A stretch of DNA of 53,888 nucleotides from CANKHA01 sp035652315 (GCA_035652315.1 DASREA010000046.1:1-53888); one strand, 5' to 3'. Shown: positions 34,854 through 44,938, counted from the first letter of the stretch. A program made the numbers and translations. Notes: generated by a model from the letters alone, not told the origin.

Positions 34854-34972
34854 CGTCCGCTTCGGCCGCGGTGGACATCGTATCGTCACAACTGGCAACC
34901 TTTTGTGATTTCCGCGGCGGCCCGCATCGCCCTTAGCTGAATCCGCAGAGCGGGCAGGAGCAACTCGGGAAT

Positions 34973-36796
34973 ATGTGCGGTATCGTCGGGATTCTCGGAC
35001 GCCAAGCTGTCGCCGGGCAGCTGGTCGCCGCACTCAAGCGCCTCGAATACCGCGGCTACGACTCCGCCGGCGTGGCGACGCTGGAGGGCGGACGGCTCAC
35101 GCGGCGCCGCGCCGAAGGCAAGCTGAAGAATCTGGAAACAAGGCTCGGCGAGGAACCGCTCGCCGGCAAAATCGGCATCGGTCATACCCGCTGGGCGACG
35201 CACGGCCGGCCGACCGAGAACAACGCGCATCCGCATGCCACGGAAGCGGTCGCGGTGGTGCACAACGGCATCATCGAAAATTTCCGCGAGTTGCGCGAGC
35301 GATTGGAGAAGCAGGGTGCCGCTTTTGCGACGCAAACCGACACCGAGGCCGTTGCGCATCTCGTCAGCCACGAGCTGAAGCGCGGGCGTTCGCCGGCGGA
35401 GGCCGTGGCTGAGGCGCTGCCGCAACTGCGCGGCGCTTTTGCCTTGGCGTTTCTCTTCACCGGGCAGGAAGATCTATTGATTGGCGCCCGCAAGGGTTCG
35501 CCGCTGGCGATCGGCTATGGCGACGGCGAGATGTATCTCGGATCCGACGCGATCGCGCTGGCGCCGTTCACCGACACCATCAGTTATCTCGAAGACGGCG
35601 ATTGGGCGGTGCTGACGCGGAAGGGCGCCGAAATTCACGACGCGGCGGGCCGCCTGGTCGAGCGGCCGGTAGTGAAATCCACCGCCTCGTCGGTGCGGAT
35701 CGACAAGGGCAATCATCGGCATTTCATGGCGAAGGAAATCCACGAACAGCCGGAAGTCGTCGGCCACACGCTCGCGCATTATCTCGACATGAGCGCGGAG
35801 CGCACGGATTTGCCCGACCTGCCGTTCGACTGGACAAAGCTGAAGCGGCTTTCGTTGTCGGCCTGCGGCACCGCCTATTACGCCGGCCTCGTCGGCAAAT
35901 ATTGGTTCGAGCGTTACGCGCGGCTCGCGGTCGATATCGACGTGGCCTCCGAATTCCGCTACCGCGAGACGCCGCTCGAGCCGGGCAATCTTGCCATCTT
36001 CGTTTCGCAATCGGGAGAAACCGCCGACACGCTGGCGTCGCTGCGTTATGCGCGGGCGCAGAAGCAGCACGTGTTGTCCATCGTCAATGTTCCGACCTCC
36101 ACCATCGCGCGGGAGAGCGATCTCGTGCTGCCGACGCTTGCCGGGCCGGAGGTCGGCGTCGCCTCCACCAAAGCCTTCACCTGCCAGTTGGCGGTGCTCG
36201 CCTGTCTCGCCATCGCCGCCGGCCGCGCCCGCGGCGTGCTCAGCGAAAGCGATGAGCGCCGGCTGGTGCGCAGCCTGATCGAGGTGCCGCGGCATATGGC
36301 CGCCGCGCTGACGCTCGAGGCCAAGATCGAGATTCTGGCCCGCGACCTCGCGAAAAGCCGCGACGTCCTTTATATCGGCCGCGGCACCAGCTTCCCGCTG
36401 GCCATGGAAGGCGCGCTGAAGTTGAAGGAAATCTCCTATATCCACGCGGAAGGTTATGCGGCCGGCGAATTGAAGCATGGCCCCATCGCGCTCATCGATG
36501 AAAACATGCCGGTCATCGTCATCGCTCCGCACGACAATGTGTTTGAAAAAACCGTATCAAACATGCAGGAGGTGGCGGCGCGCGGCGGCCACATCATCTT
36601 GATGACCGATGCCCGTGGCGCGCGCGAGGCGACGGTGGATTCGCTCTTGACCTTAACGCTGCCGGACGTGGCGGAAGCGGTCACGCCTTTGGTCTATGCT
36701 ATTCCGGCGCAGCTCATTGCCTATCATACGGCCGTCACCATCGGGACCGATGTGGACCAGCCGCGCAATCTAGCCAAGTCGGTGACAGTCGAATGA
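34973..36796 (+). CDS. glmS: Glutamine-fructose-6-phosphate aminotransferase
   Basis: GlmS converts fructose-6-phosphate and glutamine to glucosamine-6-phosphate, the entry to UDP-GlcNAc. The 607-aa protein has the N-terminal nucleophile Cys right after Met (MCGIVGI), the glutaminase domain with RLEYRGYDSAG and HTRWATHGRPTENNAHPH, two SIS domains (CGTAYYAG near residue 300, FVSQSGETADT near 347) and the conserved end NLAKSVTVE. Its stop overlaps the start of the DUF502 gene (ATGA, 36793-36796). The 119-base gap after glmU contains no glmS ribozyme or other recognised element. The genes probably form a glmU-glmS-DUF502 unit. Confidence 0.97.
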   Translation: MCGIVGILGRQAVAGQLVAALKRLEYRGYDSAGVATLEGGRLTRRRAEGKLKNLETRLGEEPLAGKIGIGHTRWATHGRPTENNAHPHATEAVAVVHNGIIENFRELRERLEKQGAAFATQTDTEAVAHLVSHELKRGRSPAEAVAEALPQLRGAFALAFLFTGQEDLLIGARKGSPLAIGYGDGEMYLGSDAIALAPFTDTISYLEDGDWAVLTRKGAEIHDAAGRLVERPVVKSTASSVRIDKGNHRHFMAKEIHEQPEVVGHTLAHYLDMSAERTDLPDLPFDWTKLKRLSLSACGTAYYAGLVGKYWFERYARLAVDIDVASEFRYRETPLEPGNLAIFVSQSGETADTLASLRYARAQKQHVLSIVNVPTSTIARESDLVLPTLAGPEVGVASTKAFTCQLAVLACLAIAAGRARGVLSESDERRLVRSLIEVPRHMAAALTLEAKIEILARDLAKSRDVLYIGRGTSFPLAMEGALKLKEISYIHAEGYAAGELKHGPIALIDENMPVIVIAPHDNVFEKTVSNMQEVAARGGHIILMTDARGAREATVDSLLTLTLPDVAEAVTPLVYAIPAQLIAYHTAVTIGTDVDQPRNLAKSVTVE

Positions 36797-37611
36797 ATGT
36801 GGTAAAGTTGCCCCCGGAGGCCCAGACGGAGCCGCGACAGCCGATGAAGCCGGAAGTCAACCCGATCGAAGCGCCGGAAACGATCGTCAAGCCGCCGGAG
36901 CAGGACGAGCGGCATCCGATGGCGCGCATCCGCAACTATTTTCTGACCGGACTCGTGGTCACCGGTCCGGCGGCGATCACCTTTTATCTGACGTGGTCTT
37001 TCATCACCTGGATGGACGCCCTGGTGCGGCCCTTCATTCCTGCCGTGTATCTGCCGGAGACCTATCTGAATTTCTATATTCCCGGCTACGGCATCATCAT
37101 TGCCTTTGTTACTCTGACCTTTCTCGGCTTCCTCACCGCCAACCTGGTGGGGCGCACATTGCTCGATTTCGGCGAAGGCCTGCTCAATCGGCTGCCGTTC
37201 ATCCGCCCGATCTACAATACCTCGAAGCAGATTTTCGAGACGCTGTTCTCGAAATCCGGATCGAGCTTCCGCAAGGTGGCGCTGGTGGAATTTCCCGCGC
37301 CGGGCATGTGGTCGCTGGTGTTCCTGTCGCAGCCGCCGAGCGCCGACATAAGAACCAGACTGCCGGAGGAGGACAATGTCTCCGCCTTCATGCCCTGCAC
37401 GCCGAATCCGACGACCGGTTTCTTCTTCTACGTGCCGCGTAGCAAGATCGTGGAGCTCGACATCACGGTGGAGTCGGCCATGACCTTGATCATGTCGGCC
37501 GGCATGGTGCAGCCGGGCGATCAGCAGAAGAAGCTCGCGGCGCTGGCCGCGCAGGCGCAGGCCGCGCAGATGGCGCAGGCCGGGCGAGCCTCAGCCACCG
37601 CGGTGAAATAA
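36793..37611 (+). CDS. DUF502 membrane protein
   Basis: A 272-residue protein of the DUF502 family. A basic/acidic Pro-rich N-terminus is followed by two membrane helices (YFLTGLVVTGPAAITFYLTW and GYGIIIAFVTLTFLGFLTA). The hallmark NRLPFIRPIYNTSKQIFETL and the conserved MWSLVFLS and CTPNPTTGFFFYVPR follow. The C-terminus is Ala/Gln-rich. Members are widespread inner-membrane proteins of unknown function. It is translationally coupled to glmS, which hints at an envelope-related task. recG starts on the other strand and its stop lies eight bases after this gene. Confidence 0.88.
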   Translation: MNVVKLPPEAQTEPRQPMKPEVNPIEAPETIVKPPEQDERHPMARIRNYFLTGLVVTGPAAITFYLTWSFITWMDALVRPFIPAVYLPETYLNFYIPGYGIIIAFVTLTFLGFLTANLVGRTLLDFGEGLLNRLPFIRPIYNTSKQIFETLFSKSGSSFRKVALVEFPAPGMWSLVFLSQPPSADIRTRLPEEDNVSAFMPCTPNPTTGFFFYVPRSKIVELDITVESAMTLIMSAGMVQPGDQQKKLAALAAQAQAAQMAQAGRASATAVK

Positions 37612-37619
37612 CCGTTTTC

Positions 37620-39725
37620 TCAGCCGGCGCGGATCAGCCGCACCGCTTCGTCCTTCTCGAAGAGATAAAGCAGGTGACGCAGCGCCTCGCCCCGCGGCGT
37701 CGCCAGCTTGGGATCGCGCGCCAGGATCAGCGCGGCATCGTCCCGCGCGGGGCCGAGAAGCTGGCTGTGAAACTCCATGCGCGCGAGATGAAAGCCGGGC
37801 ATGCCGCTTTGCCGGGTGCCGAGCACGTCGCCTTCGCCGCGCAGCCTCAAATCCTCCTCGGCGATGCGGAAACCGTCGTCGGTCTCGCGCAAGATGGCCA
37901 GCCGCGCCTTGGCGGTGCTGCCGAGCGGGGCCTTGTAGAGCAACAGGCAGGTCGAGTGCTGCGAACCACGGCCAATACGCCCGCGCAACTGATGCAGTTG
38001 CGCCAAGCCGAACCGCTCGGCGTGTTCGATCACCATGACGGTGGCCTCCGGCACGTCGACGCCGACCTCGATGACGGTCGTGGCCACGAGCAAACGCGTT
38101 TCTCCGGAAGCGAAGCGTTGCATGGCGCGCTCCTTGTCGGCGCCGCGCATGCGGCCATGAACAATGCCGGCGCTATCGCCGAAGCGCTTGCGCAAGAGCT
38201 GGAAGCGCTCTTCGGCGGCGGCGAGGTCGACTTTCTCCGATTCGTCGACCAGCGGGCAGACCCAATAGACGCGCTGGCCGGCTTCGAGCGCACGGCCGAC
38301 CGCCTCCATCACCTCCTCCAGCCGATCGAGCGCGACGGTGCGGGTATCGACTGGTCTGCGCCCGGCCGGCTTTTCGCGCAGCTCGGAAATATCCATGTCG
38401 CCGAAATAGGTCAGCACCAGCGTACGCGGGATCGGCGTCGCCGTGAGCACCAGGACATCGACGGCTTCACCCTTGCGCGCCAACGCCAGCCGCTGATGCA
38501 CGCCGAAGCGGTGCTGTTCGTCGACGATCGCCAGCGCCAAGTCCTTGAAGGCGACGCCTTCCTGAAACAAGGCATGCGTGCCGACCAGCAGATCGATTTT
38601 CCCGGCGGCGAGATCGGCGAGCGTGGCATCGCGCTCGCGGCCGCGCTCGCGGCCGGTAAGGATGGCGAGACGCATCCCGGCGGCTTCGGCCAGCGGTGCG
38701 ATGCTGTGCCAGTGCTGCCGGGCCAGGATTTCCGTCGGCGCCATGAAAGCCGTCTGCTTTCCCGCCTCGATGACCGCGGCGGCGGCGAGCAGCGCCACCA
38801 CGGTCTTGCCCGAGCCGACATCGCCTTGGAGCAGACGCAGCATGCGCTGCGGCCGGCTCAGATCCCCGGCGATGTCATCGAGGGCGCGCTGTTGCGAAGG
38901 CGTCAACGAATAGGGCAGCGCCGCGATGATCTTTTTGCGCAGACGGCCGTCGCCGGCATGGGCGCGACCCGCGGCGCGGCGCAGATGCGCGCGCACCAGC
39001 GCGAGCGCGAGCTGTCCGGCGAGGCATTCGTCATAGGCAAGGCGCCGCCAGGCCGTGGATTCCGGAAGGAGATCGCGCGGTTCGGCAGGGCGATGCAGCG
39101 CTTTCAGGGCGTCCGCGAACGAGGGAAATTGCTCGCGCGCGACCCATGGCAGGTCCTGCCACTCCGGAAGCGCCGGAACCTTCCCCAAAGCCGCATCCAA
39201 CGCCTTGCGCAGGAGGTTCAGGCTCAGGCCTTCGGTCAACGGATAGACCGGCTCGACCAGCGGCAGTTTGGCCAGATCCGCCTCGCTCACCACCCGGTCG
39301 GGATGCACGATCTGCAGCATGCCGTCGTAAAGTGAGGTCAGGCCGGAGACAAAGCGTAGCGCGCCTTCGGGAAGAAGCTTTTCCAGGTAATCCCGGCGGG
39401 CGTTGAAATAGGTGAGGATGAGCGTGCCGCCGGAATCGTCGGAGCAGAAGATACGATAAGGCGCGCGCGGCCGGTGCGGCGGCGAGGGCCGATGATAATC
39501 CACCGTCACCGCGACGGTGACGATGGTTCCGGGCACCACGTCGCGCAATTTGGGCCGCGTCCGGCGGTCGATGACGCCCGACGGCAGATGGAACAATAGA
39601 TCGATGACCCGCGGCGCTTCATCGCCACGGCCGAAGAGCCGCGCATAGAGCTTCGCCTGCTTGGGGCCGACGCCGGCCAGACTCGTCAGCGAAGCAAACA
39701 ACGGATTGAGCAGAGCGGGGCGCAT
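37620..39725 (-). CDS. recG: ATP-dependent DNA helicase RecG
   Basis: RecG is a superfamily-2 helicase that reverses stalled forks and branch-migrates Holliday junctions. The 701-aa protein shows an N-terminal wedge/OB domain (with FHLPSGVIDRR), Walker A GDVGSGKT (residues ~303-310), motif Ia PTEILARQHW, motif II DEQH, motif III LTATPIPRTL, motif VI QLRGRIGRG and the RecG-specific end DGFRIAEEDLRLRGEGDVLGTRQSG. Start and length fit the family. It is convergent with DUF502 and divergent from sdhE/mfd. RecG and Mfd being close together is common in this group. Confidence 0.96.
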   Translation of the reverse strand: MRPALLNPLFASLTSLAGVGPKQAKLYARLFGRGDEAPRVIDLLFHLPSGVIDRRTRPKLRDVVPGTIVTVAVTVDYHRPSPPHRPRAPYRIFCSDDSGGTLILTYFNARRDYLEKLLPEGALRFVSGLTSLYDGMLQIVHPDRVVSEADLAKLPLVEPVYPLTEGLSLNLLRKALDAALGKVPALPEWQDLPWVAREQFPSFADALKALHRPAEPRDLLPESTAWRRLAYDECLAGQLALALVRAHLRRAAGRAHAGDGRLRKKIIAALPYSLTPSQQRALDDIAGDLSRPQRMLRLLQGDVGSGKTVVALLAAAAVIEAGKQTAFMAPTEILARQHWHSIAPLAEAAGMRLAILTGRERGRERDATLADLAAGKIDLLVGTHALFQEGVAFKDLALAIVDEQHRFGVHQRLALARKGEAVDVLVLTATPIPRTLVLTYFGDMDISELREKPAGRRPVDTRTVALDRLEEVMEAVGRALEAGQRVYWVCPLVDESEKVDLAAAEERFQLLRKRFGDSAGIVHGRMRGADKERAMQRFASGETRLLVATTVIEVGVDVPEATVMVIEHAERFGLAQLHQLRGRIGRGSQHSTCLLLYKAPLGSTAKARLAILRETDDGFRIAEEDLRLRGEGDVLGTRQSGMPGFHLARMEFHSQLLGPARDDAALILARDPKLATPRGEALRHLLYLFEKDEAVRLIRAG

Positions 39726-39844
39726 GAATCGATGTTGCCATTCTTCGCCTCCTCCCGCGAGCGGTAGAGAGCGGTGACATTGCGCGAGCGCGCCTCTATA
39801 TAGGGCCCACCCGGCCCGTCCGGGCTTTTGGCGTTGGAGACGGC

Positions 39845-40138
39845 ATGAGCGGAATGACGCGTTCGAGCGAGGGGCTGGATCGGCGCCGGCGCAAACTGCT
39901 GTTCCACTGTTGGCACCGCGGCATCCGCGAAATGGACCTGATCATGGGACGTTTCGCCGATGCCCATATCGGGGCGCTGTCCGCAGCGGAGCTCGACGAT
40001 TTCGAAGAGCTCGCCGCCGTCGCCGATCACAAATTGCTCGGCTGGTTCACCGGAGAATTCGAAGTGCCGGCGGAATACGACACTCCCGTCTTCCGCAAGG
40101 TGCGCGACTTTCATTGGCGACTGCAGGAGAGCACGTGA
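39845..40138 (+). CDS. sdhE: Succinate dehydrogenase assembly factor SdhE
   Basis: SdhE (DUF339) is needed for covalent FAD attachment to SdhA of succinate dehydrogenase. The 97-aa helical protein carries the essential RGxxE motif in HRGIREMD (residues ~27-34) and the conserved helix DDFEELAAVADHKLLGWFTG. Its stop overlaps the mfd start by three bases (GTGA, 40135-40138). The recG-sdhE-mfd cluster is a typical Rhizobiales order. No ribosome-binding site is obvious before the ATG. Confidence 0.9.
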   Translation: MSGMTRSSEGLDRRRRKLLFHCWHRGIREMDLIMGRFADAHIGALSAAELDDFEELAAVADHKLLGWFTGEFEVPAEYDTPVFRKVRDFHWRLQEST

Positions 40139-43100
40139 GCCGCCTCGCCAAATCGCCCGCCGAATTGCTGACGCCGGGCCGGCCGCTGACGCTCGCCAGC
40201 GTCGCCGACGGCGCCGAAGGTCTGGTGATCGCCGATCTTACCCGCGCGATTGCCGCGCGCGCCGATGCGCCGCGCACGAGCCTCGTGGTGATCTGCCGTG
40301 ACGGGCCGCGCATGGCGGCGCTCTCGCGGGCGCTCGCCTTCTTCGCCCCGGACATCGCCGTGCAGGAACTGCCCGCCTGGGATTGCCTGCCCTACGACCG
40401 GGTCTCGCCGCACGCCGCGGTCGTCGCCCAGCGCATGGTCACGCTGTCGCGGCTGGCGCGCGGCAAGGCGCAACAGGGGCCTTCGATTTTGCTCACCACG
40501 GTCAATGCCGCCTTGCAGCGGATGCCGCCCAGAGACCTGCTGGCGCAGCAATCGCTCTCTGCGGCGCCGGGCAACCGGCTCGGCATGGACGCCGTGACGC
40601 GCTGGCTCGAGCTCAACGGCTTTAGCCGCGCCTCCACCGTGCGCGAGCCCGGCGATTATGCGGTGCGCGGCGGCATTCTCGATCTCTTCGCGCCGGGCAT
40701 GGAGCAGCCGGTGCGGCTCGACTTCTTCGGCGACACCCTTGAATCCATCCGCAGCTTCGACCCCGAAAGCCAACTCAGCCAGGATTCATTGCGCGCACTG
40801 GATCTCGTGCCGGTCGCCGAATTTCAGCTCACGCCGGAGACAATCCGCCGGTTTCGTCTGGGCTATACGGAAGCTTTGGGAACGGCGGCGCCGGACGATC
40901 TTCTCTACCAGGCAGTGAGCGAAGGCCGCCGCCATCCCGGCATGGAGCATTGGCTGCCGCTGTTCCATGAACGGCTCGATACGCTGTTCGATTATGTGCC
41001 CGGCTCCCCCATCGTGCTGGAGCCACTCGCCGAAGACGCCGCGCACGAACGCTTCACGCAGATCGCCGACTATTACGAAGCGCGGCGCGAGGCCCTGCGG
41101 GCGCGCGCCGAGGGCCCGCCTTACAAGCCGTTGCCGCCGGAGCGGCTCTATCTTCCCGAGGAGGAATGGCGAAAGCGCGTAGAGAACATCGCGGCCGCGC
41201 GCATGACGCCGTTTGCCGTGCCGGAAAGCGCCGGCAATGTGGTGGATATCGGCACCCGGCAGGGCCGCAATTTCGCGCCGGAGCGCAGCCAAAGCGGCGT
41301 CAATGTCTTCGAGGCCGTGCGCGAGCATGTTCATGCCCTGCAAAACGCCAAGAAGCGCGTGGCCATCGCCATGTGGAGCGACGGCGCGCGCGAGCGCATG
41401 AGCCATGTGCTGACCGAGCATCGTCTCGTCAATCTCACGCCTGCGGCTTCCTGGCGGGAGATGCTGGCGCTGCCGCGACCGGCAGTCGCGCTGATCACGC
41501 TTGGTCTCGAATCCGGCTTCGAGACCGCGGACGTCGCGGTCATCAGCGAGCAGGACATTCTGGGCGATCGGCTGGTGCGCCCGCGGCGGGCCGGGCGCCG
41601 CGCGGAGAATTTCATTTCCGAGGTAACGAGCCTTACCCCCGGGGACCTCGTCGTTCACGTCGATCACGGCATCGGCCGTTTCGCCGGGCTGCGGACCATC
41701 GACGTGGCGGGCGCGCCGCACGATTGCCTCGAGCTGCATTATGCCGGCGGCGACAAGCTTTTCCTGCCGGTCGAGAACATCGAGCTACTTTCCCGCTACG
41801 GATCCGAGGAATCCGGCGTCGAACTGGACCGGCTCGGCGGCGGCGCCTGGCAATCGCGTAAAGCGCGGATGAAGGCGCGCATTCGCGAGATCGCCGGCGA
41901 ATTGATCAAGGTCGCTGCGGAGCGGCAGTTGCGCGAAGCGCCGAGGCTCGCGGTCGGCGCCGGTCTCTACGACGAGTTCTGCGCCGGATTTCCCTACGAG
42001 GAAACCGACGATCAGCGCGCCGCCATCGACGCCACGCTCAACGACCTCGCCGCAGGCCGTCCGATGGACCGGCTGATCTGCGGCGACGTCGGTTTCGGCA
42101 AGACCGAGGTAACGCTGCGCGCGGCTTTCGTCGCCGTCATGGACGGCAAACAGGTGGCCTTGATCGCGCCGACGACGCTTTTGGCGCGGCAGCATACCAA
42201 GACCTTTCTCGAGCGTTTTCGCGGGCTGCCGGTGAACATCGCGCAGATGTCGCGGCTCGTGGCGGCGAGCGAGCGAGCGAAGGCGCGCAAGCAGCTTGCC
42301 TCGGGCGAGATCGACATCGTCATCGGCACCCACGCGCTGCTCGGCAAGAACGTGCAATTCAAGGATCTGGCGCTCGTCGTCGTCGACGAGGAACAGCATT
42401 TCGGCGTCGCCCATAAGGAGAAGCTGAAACAGCTCCGTTCCGAGGTCCACGTGCTCACGCTCACCGCGACGCCGATCCCGCGCACGCTGCAACTGGCGCT
42501 CACCGGCGTGCGCGATCTTTCGATCATCGCGTCGCCACCGGTCGATCGGCTGGCGGTACGTACCTTCGTCACGCCTTTCGATCCATTGATCGTGCGCGAG
42601 GCGCTGTTGCGGGAACGCTATCGCGGCGGCCAGGCCTTTTACGTCTGTCCCCGCATCGAGGACTTGGCCGGCGCCAAGGACTTTCTCGACAAGAACGTGC
42701 CGGAAGTGCGCGTCGGGGTCGCGCACGGGCAGATGCCCCCGACCGTTCTCGAAGACATCATGGCGGCCTTCTACGACGGCAAATACGACGTGCTGCTCTC
42801 CACCACCATCGTCGAATCGGGTCTCGACATCCCGACAGCCAATACCCTGATCGTGCATCGTGCCGACATGTTCGGGTTGGCGCAGCTTTACCAATTGCGC
42901 GGCCGCGTCGGCCGTTCGAAGGTGCGCGCCTATTCGCTGTTCACGCTGCCGGCGGAGAAGAAGATCACCCCGCAAGCCGAGCGTCGTCTCAAGGTGCTGC
43001 AATCGCTCGATACCTTGGGCGCCGGGTTCCAGCTCGCTTCCCACGACCTCGACATCCGTGGCGCCGGCAACCTTCTCGGCGAAGAGCAATCCGGCCATAT

Positions 43101-43653
43101 CAAGGAAGTCGGCTTCGAGCTTTATCAACAGATGCTGGAAGAAGCGGTGACGAGTCTCAAGGCCGGAATCACCGCGCCGGTCGCCGACAGATGGTCGCCG
43201 CAGATCACCATCGGCATGCCCGTGCTCATCCCCGAGGATTACGTCGCCGATCTGCCGGTGCGGCTCGGGCTTTATCGCCGCCTCGCCGAGATCGAGGACG
43301 AGCGCGAGATCGACGCCTTCGCCGCCGAGCTCGCCGACCGCTTCGGCCCGCTGCCGGAAGAAGTTCAGCATCTCCTGCAGATCGTCGCCATCAAAGGGCT
43401 GTGCCGCCGCGCCAATGTGGAGAAGGTCGATGCCGGGCCCAAGGGCGTGGTGTTTTCGTTCCGGGACAACAGCTTTGGCAATCCGGACGGCCTCGTCGCG
43501 TTCATCCGCGAGCAAGGCGCCGGCGCGCGCGTGCGGCCCGACATGAAGGTGGTGTTCTTCGACGAATGGGAGCGGCCGGAGGAGCGCCTGAAAGGCACCA
43601 CCGCCATTCTGCGCCGCGTCGCCAGCATCGCCGAGCGCGCCAAGGCGGCGTGA
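40135..43653 (+). CDS. mfd: Transcription-repair coupling factor
   Basis: Mfd removes stalled RNA polymerase from damaged DNA and recruits UvrA, so it works with the uvrA product encoded in this window. The 1172-aa reading begins at GTG (MSRLAKSP) overlapping the sdhE stop, with AGGAG upstream; the frame is open further upstream only through sdhE. Parts seen: UvrB-like N-terminal domain (ELPAWDCLPYDRVSPH), RNA-polymerase interaction domain (LTPGDLVVHVDHGIGRFAGL), Walker A GDVGFGKT (~650), DEEQHFGV (~751), SATP-type motif LTATPIPRTLQ, QLRGRVGRS and a C-terminal TRCF domain. Full length, no defect seen. Confidence 0.97.
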   Translation: MSRLAKSPAELLTPGRPLTLASVADGAEGLVIADLTRAIAARADAPRTSLVVICRDGPRMAALSRALAFFAPDIAVQELPAWDCLPYDRVSPHAAVVAQRMVTLSRLARGKAQQGPSILLTTVNAALQRMPPRDLLAQQSLSAAPGNRLGMDAVTRWLELNGFSRASTVREPGDYAVRGGILDLFAPGMEQPVRLDFFGDTLESIRSFDPESQLSQDSLRALDLVPVAEFQLTPETIRRFRLGYTEALGTAAPDDLLYQAVSEGRRHPGMEHWLPLFHERLDTLFDYVPGSPIVLEPLAEDAAHERFTQIADYYEARREALRARAEGPPYKPLPPERLYLPEEEWRKRVENIAAARMTPFAVPESAGNVVDIGTRQGRNFAPERSQSGVNVFEAVREHVHALQNAKKRVAIAMWSDGARERMSHVLTEHRLVNLTPAASWREMLALPRPAVALITLGLESGFETADVAVISEQDILGDRLVRPRRAGRRAENFISEVTSLTPGDLVVHVDHGIGRFAGLRTIDVAGAPHDCLELHYAGGDKLFLPVENIELLSRYGSEESGVELDRLGGGAWQSRKARMKARIREIAGELIKVAAERQLREAPRLAVGAGLYDEFCAGFPYEETDDQRAAIDATLNDLAAGRPMDRLICGDVGFGKTEVTLRAAFVAVMDGKQVALIAPTTLLARQHTKTFLERFRGLPVNIAQMSRLVAASERAKARKQLASGEIDIVIGTHALLGKNVQFKDLALVVVDEEQHFGVAHKEKLKQLRSEVHVLTLTATPIPRTLQLALTGVRDLSIIASPPVDRLAVRTFVTPFDPLIVREALLRERYRGGQAFYVCPRIEDLAGAKDFLDKNVPEVRVGVAHGQMPPTVLEDIMAAFYDGKYDVLLSTTIVESGLDIPTANTLIVHRADMFGLAQLYQLRGRVGRSKVRAYSLFTLPAEKKITPQAERRLKVLQSLDTLGAGFQLASHDLDIRGAGNLLGEEQSGHIKEVGFELYQQMLEEAVTSLKAGITAPVADRWSPQITIGMPVLIPEDYVADLPVRLGLYRRLAEIEDEREIDAFAAELADRFGPLPEEVQHLLQIVAIKGLCRRANVEKVDAGPKGVVFSFRDNSFGNPDGLVAFIREQGAGARVRPDMKVVFFDEWERPEERLKGTTAILRRVASIAERAKAA

Positions 43654-43663
43654 CCGGACGGCG

Positions 43664-44938
43664 CTAATTGATGGCGAAAGCTGCGGCGCCGACCCGCGAA
43701 AGCAGGCTGGCGATGGTGTCGCTCGGCTTCAGGGCGCCGAGCGTGATGTTGATCTCGAGTTTCGGCCGTCCTTCGTCGGACGTCAGCATGGTATGCTTGA
43801 GCACGGTGGCGATGCGGCGCGCGATCACATGGCCGGCCTGCAGATTGGTGCCGGTGAAGACGCAAAGGATCGAGCCGTCGTCGCCCTGACAGGCGAAGTC
43901 GATATTGCGCACCGTCTTGCTGACGAGGCGGGCAGTGTCGCGGCCCGCGCGCTCGTCGACCACCGGTCCGAAGCCGAAGCGGGCGAGCGACAAGTTGACG
44001 CCGCGTTGGCCGGCCTCCTTCAGTGCGCGCGAAAGCTCCCGCCAGAATGCGGCGCGCGTCAGCAGGCCGGTTTGCGGGTCGATGACGCCTTCGGAATCGA
44101 GCGCCTTGAGGATGCGCTTGAGCCGCGCGCCGAAAGCATGCAGGCGCACCAGGGGCAGCATCCGCTCGGCGATGATTTCAGGGTTGCCGTCGACGCGCTC
44201 CAGGTTGACAAGCTGCGCGCCGAAGTCGGCGATCAATCCGGGGTCGCCGTTGGCGACCGCGACCGGCAGGTCGCGGAAGCGGGCATCCTCGGCGAGCACC
44301 GTCAGCAAGGCCTGCACCACCTTCGGGCTGAAACCATCCCCGATCACGACGCCATCGATCTCCCGCGCATTGAGATAGCGCGCCGCGGTCTCCACGCTCA
44401 GCGCGCCGATCAGGCCGACACGCTCCCCGACGGCGACGGCCAAAGCCGGATAAGAGCGGCCGCGCCCGGAAACCAGCACCGTGGCGTCCTCGGCGGGATC
44501 GCTCTCCGGCAGGATCGGCATCACGTGGCCGCCGTGCGCCTTGAACGTTTCGGCGCGGCGCAGCACCGTCGCATGCAGCGAGCGAACCCGCAGCGCCGTG
44601 CGCAGACGCGCGATCAGGCGGGCGGCCGACGCTTCGGCATCGATCGGCAATCCACCCGGGATCGCCAGGTTGCTGCCCGTTCGGGCGCGCGCAATCAGCG
44701 GAATAAAAGGACCGTTGCGCGTTCTGACTTGCAGCCCAAGCGTCTGCGCCGCTTTCAGGTCGGAAGCCGGGCCCGGTTCGGCGATGACGATGGCCGAGGG
44801 TTGCACGGCGACGAAGGCTTCGGGCGCCTGCGGCCAACGGCTTTCGACAACCGGCGAGGCGCCCGCGGCGCCGAGCGCCTCGATGAGATCGGGCGCCGGT
44901 TTGTCGGCAACGACGATCATCGGCCCTTGCAACGACAT
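43664..44938 (-). CDS. Degenerate GGDEF protein with receiver-like N-terminus
   Basis: A 424-residue protein. Two N-terminal segments (residues ~8-100 and ~165-250) resemble response-regulator receiver folds but lack a clear phospho-acceptor Asp at least in the first. The C-terminal part (~295-424) follows the GGDEF pattern: DPQTGLLTRAAFWREL at its beginning, then RNID, FACQG and DDGS in place of the GGDEF loop. The catalytic signature is lost, but the RxxD inhibitory (I-) site is kept (about residues 342-345), so it may bind c-di-GMP without making it. The overall layout recalls Caulobacter PopA; that is an analogy, not a demonstrated orthology. It is 10 bases from the convergent mfd stop. 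Confidence 0.72.
   Translation of the reverse strand: MSLQGPMIVVADKPAPDLIEALGAAGASPVVESRWPQAPEAFVAVQPSAIVIAEPGPASDLKAAQTLGLQVRTRNGPFIPLIARARTGSNLAIPGGLPIDAEASAARLIARLRTALRVRSLHATVLRRAETFKAHGGHVMPILPESDPAEDATVLVSGRGRSYPALAVAVGERVGLIGALSVETAARYLNAREIDGVVIGDGFSPKVVQALLTVLAEDARFRDLPVAVANGDPGLIADFGAQLVNLERVDGNPEIIAERMLPLVRLHAFGARLKRILKALDSEGVIDPQTGLLTRAAFWRELSRALKEAGQRGVNLSLARFGFGPVVDERAGRDTARLVSKTVRNIDFACQGDDGSILCVFTGTNLQAGHVIARRIATVLKHTMLTSDEGRPKLEINITLGALKPSDTIASLLSRVGAAAFAIN

Noticed and set aside
34854..34972. Possible glmS ribozyme or riboswitch before glmS
   Set aside because: The gap is only 119 bases, and no recognisable ribozyme core was seen; this element is also not expected in alphaproteobacteria.
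41785..43515. 576-codon open frame opposite mfd
   Set aside because: Mfd motifs are continuous on the plus strand, and the antisense product is Arg/Asp/Gly-rich without family likeness.
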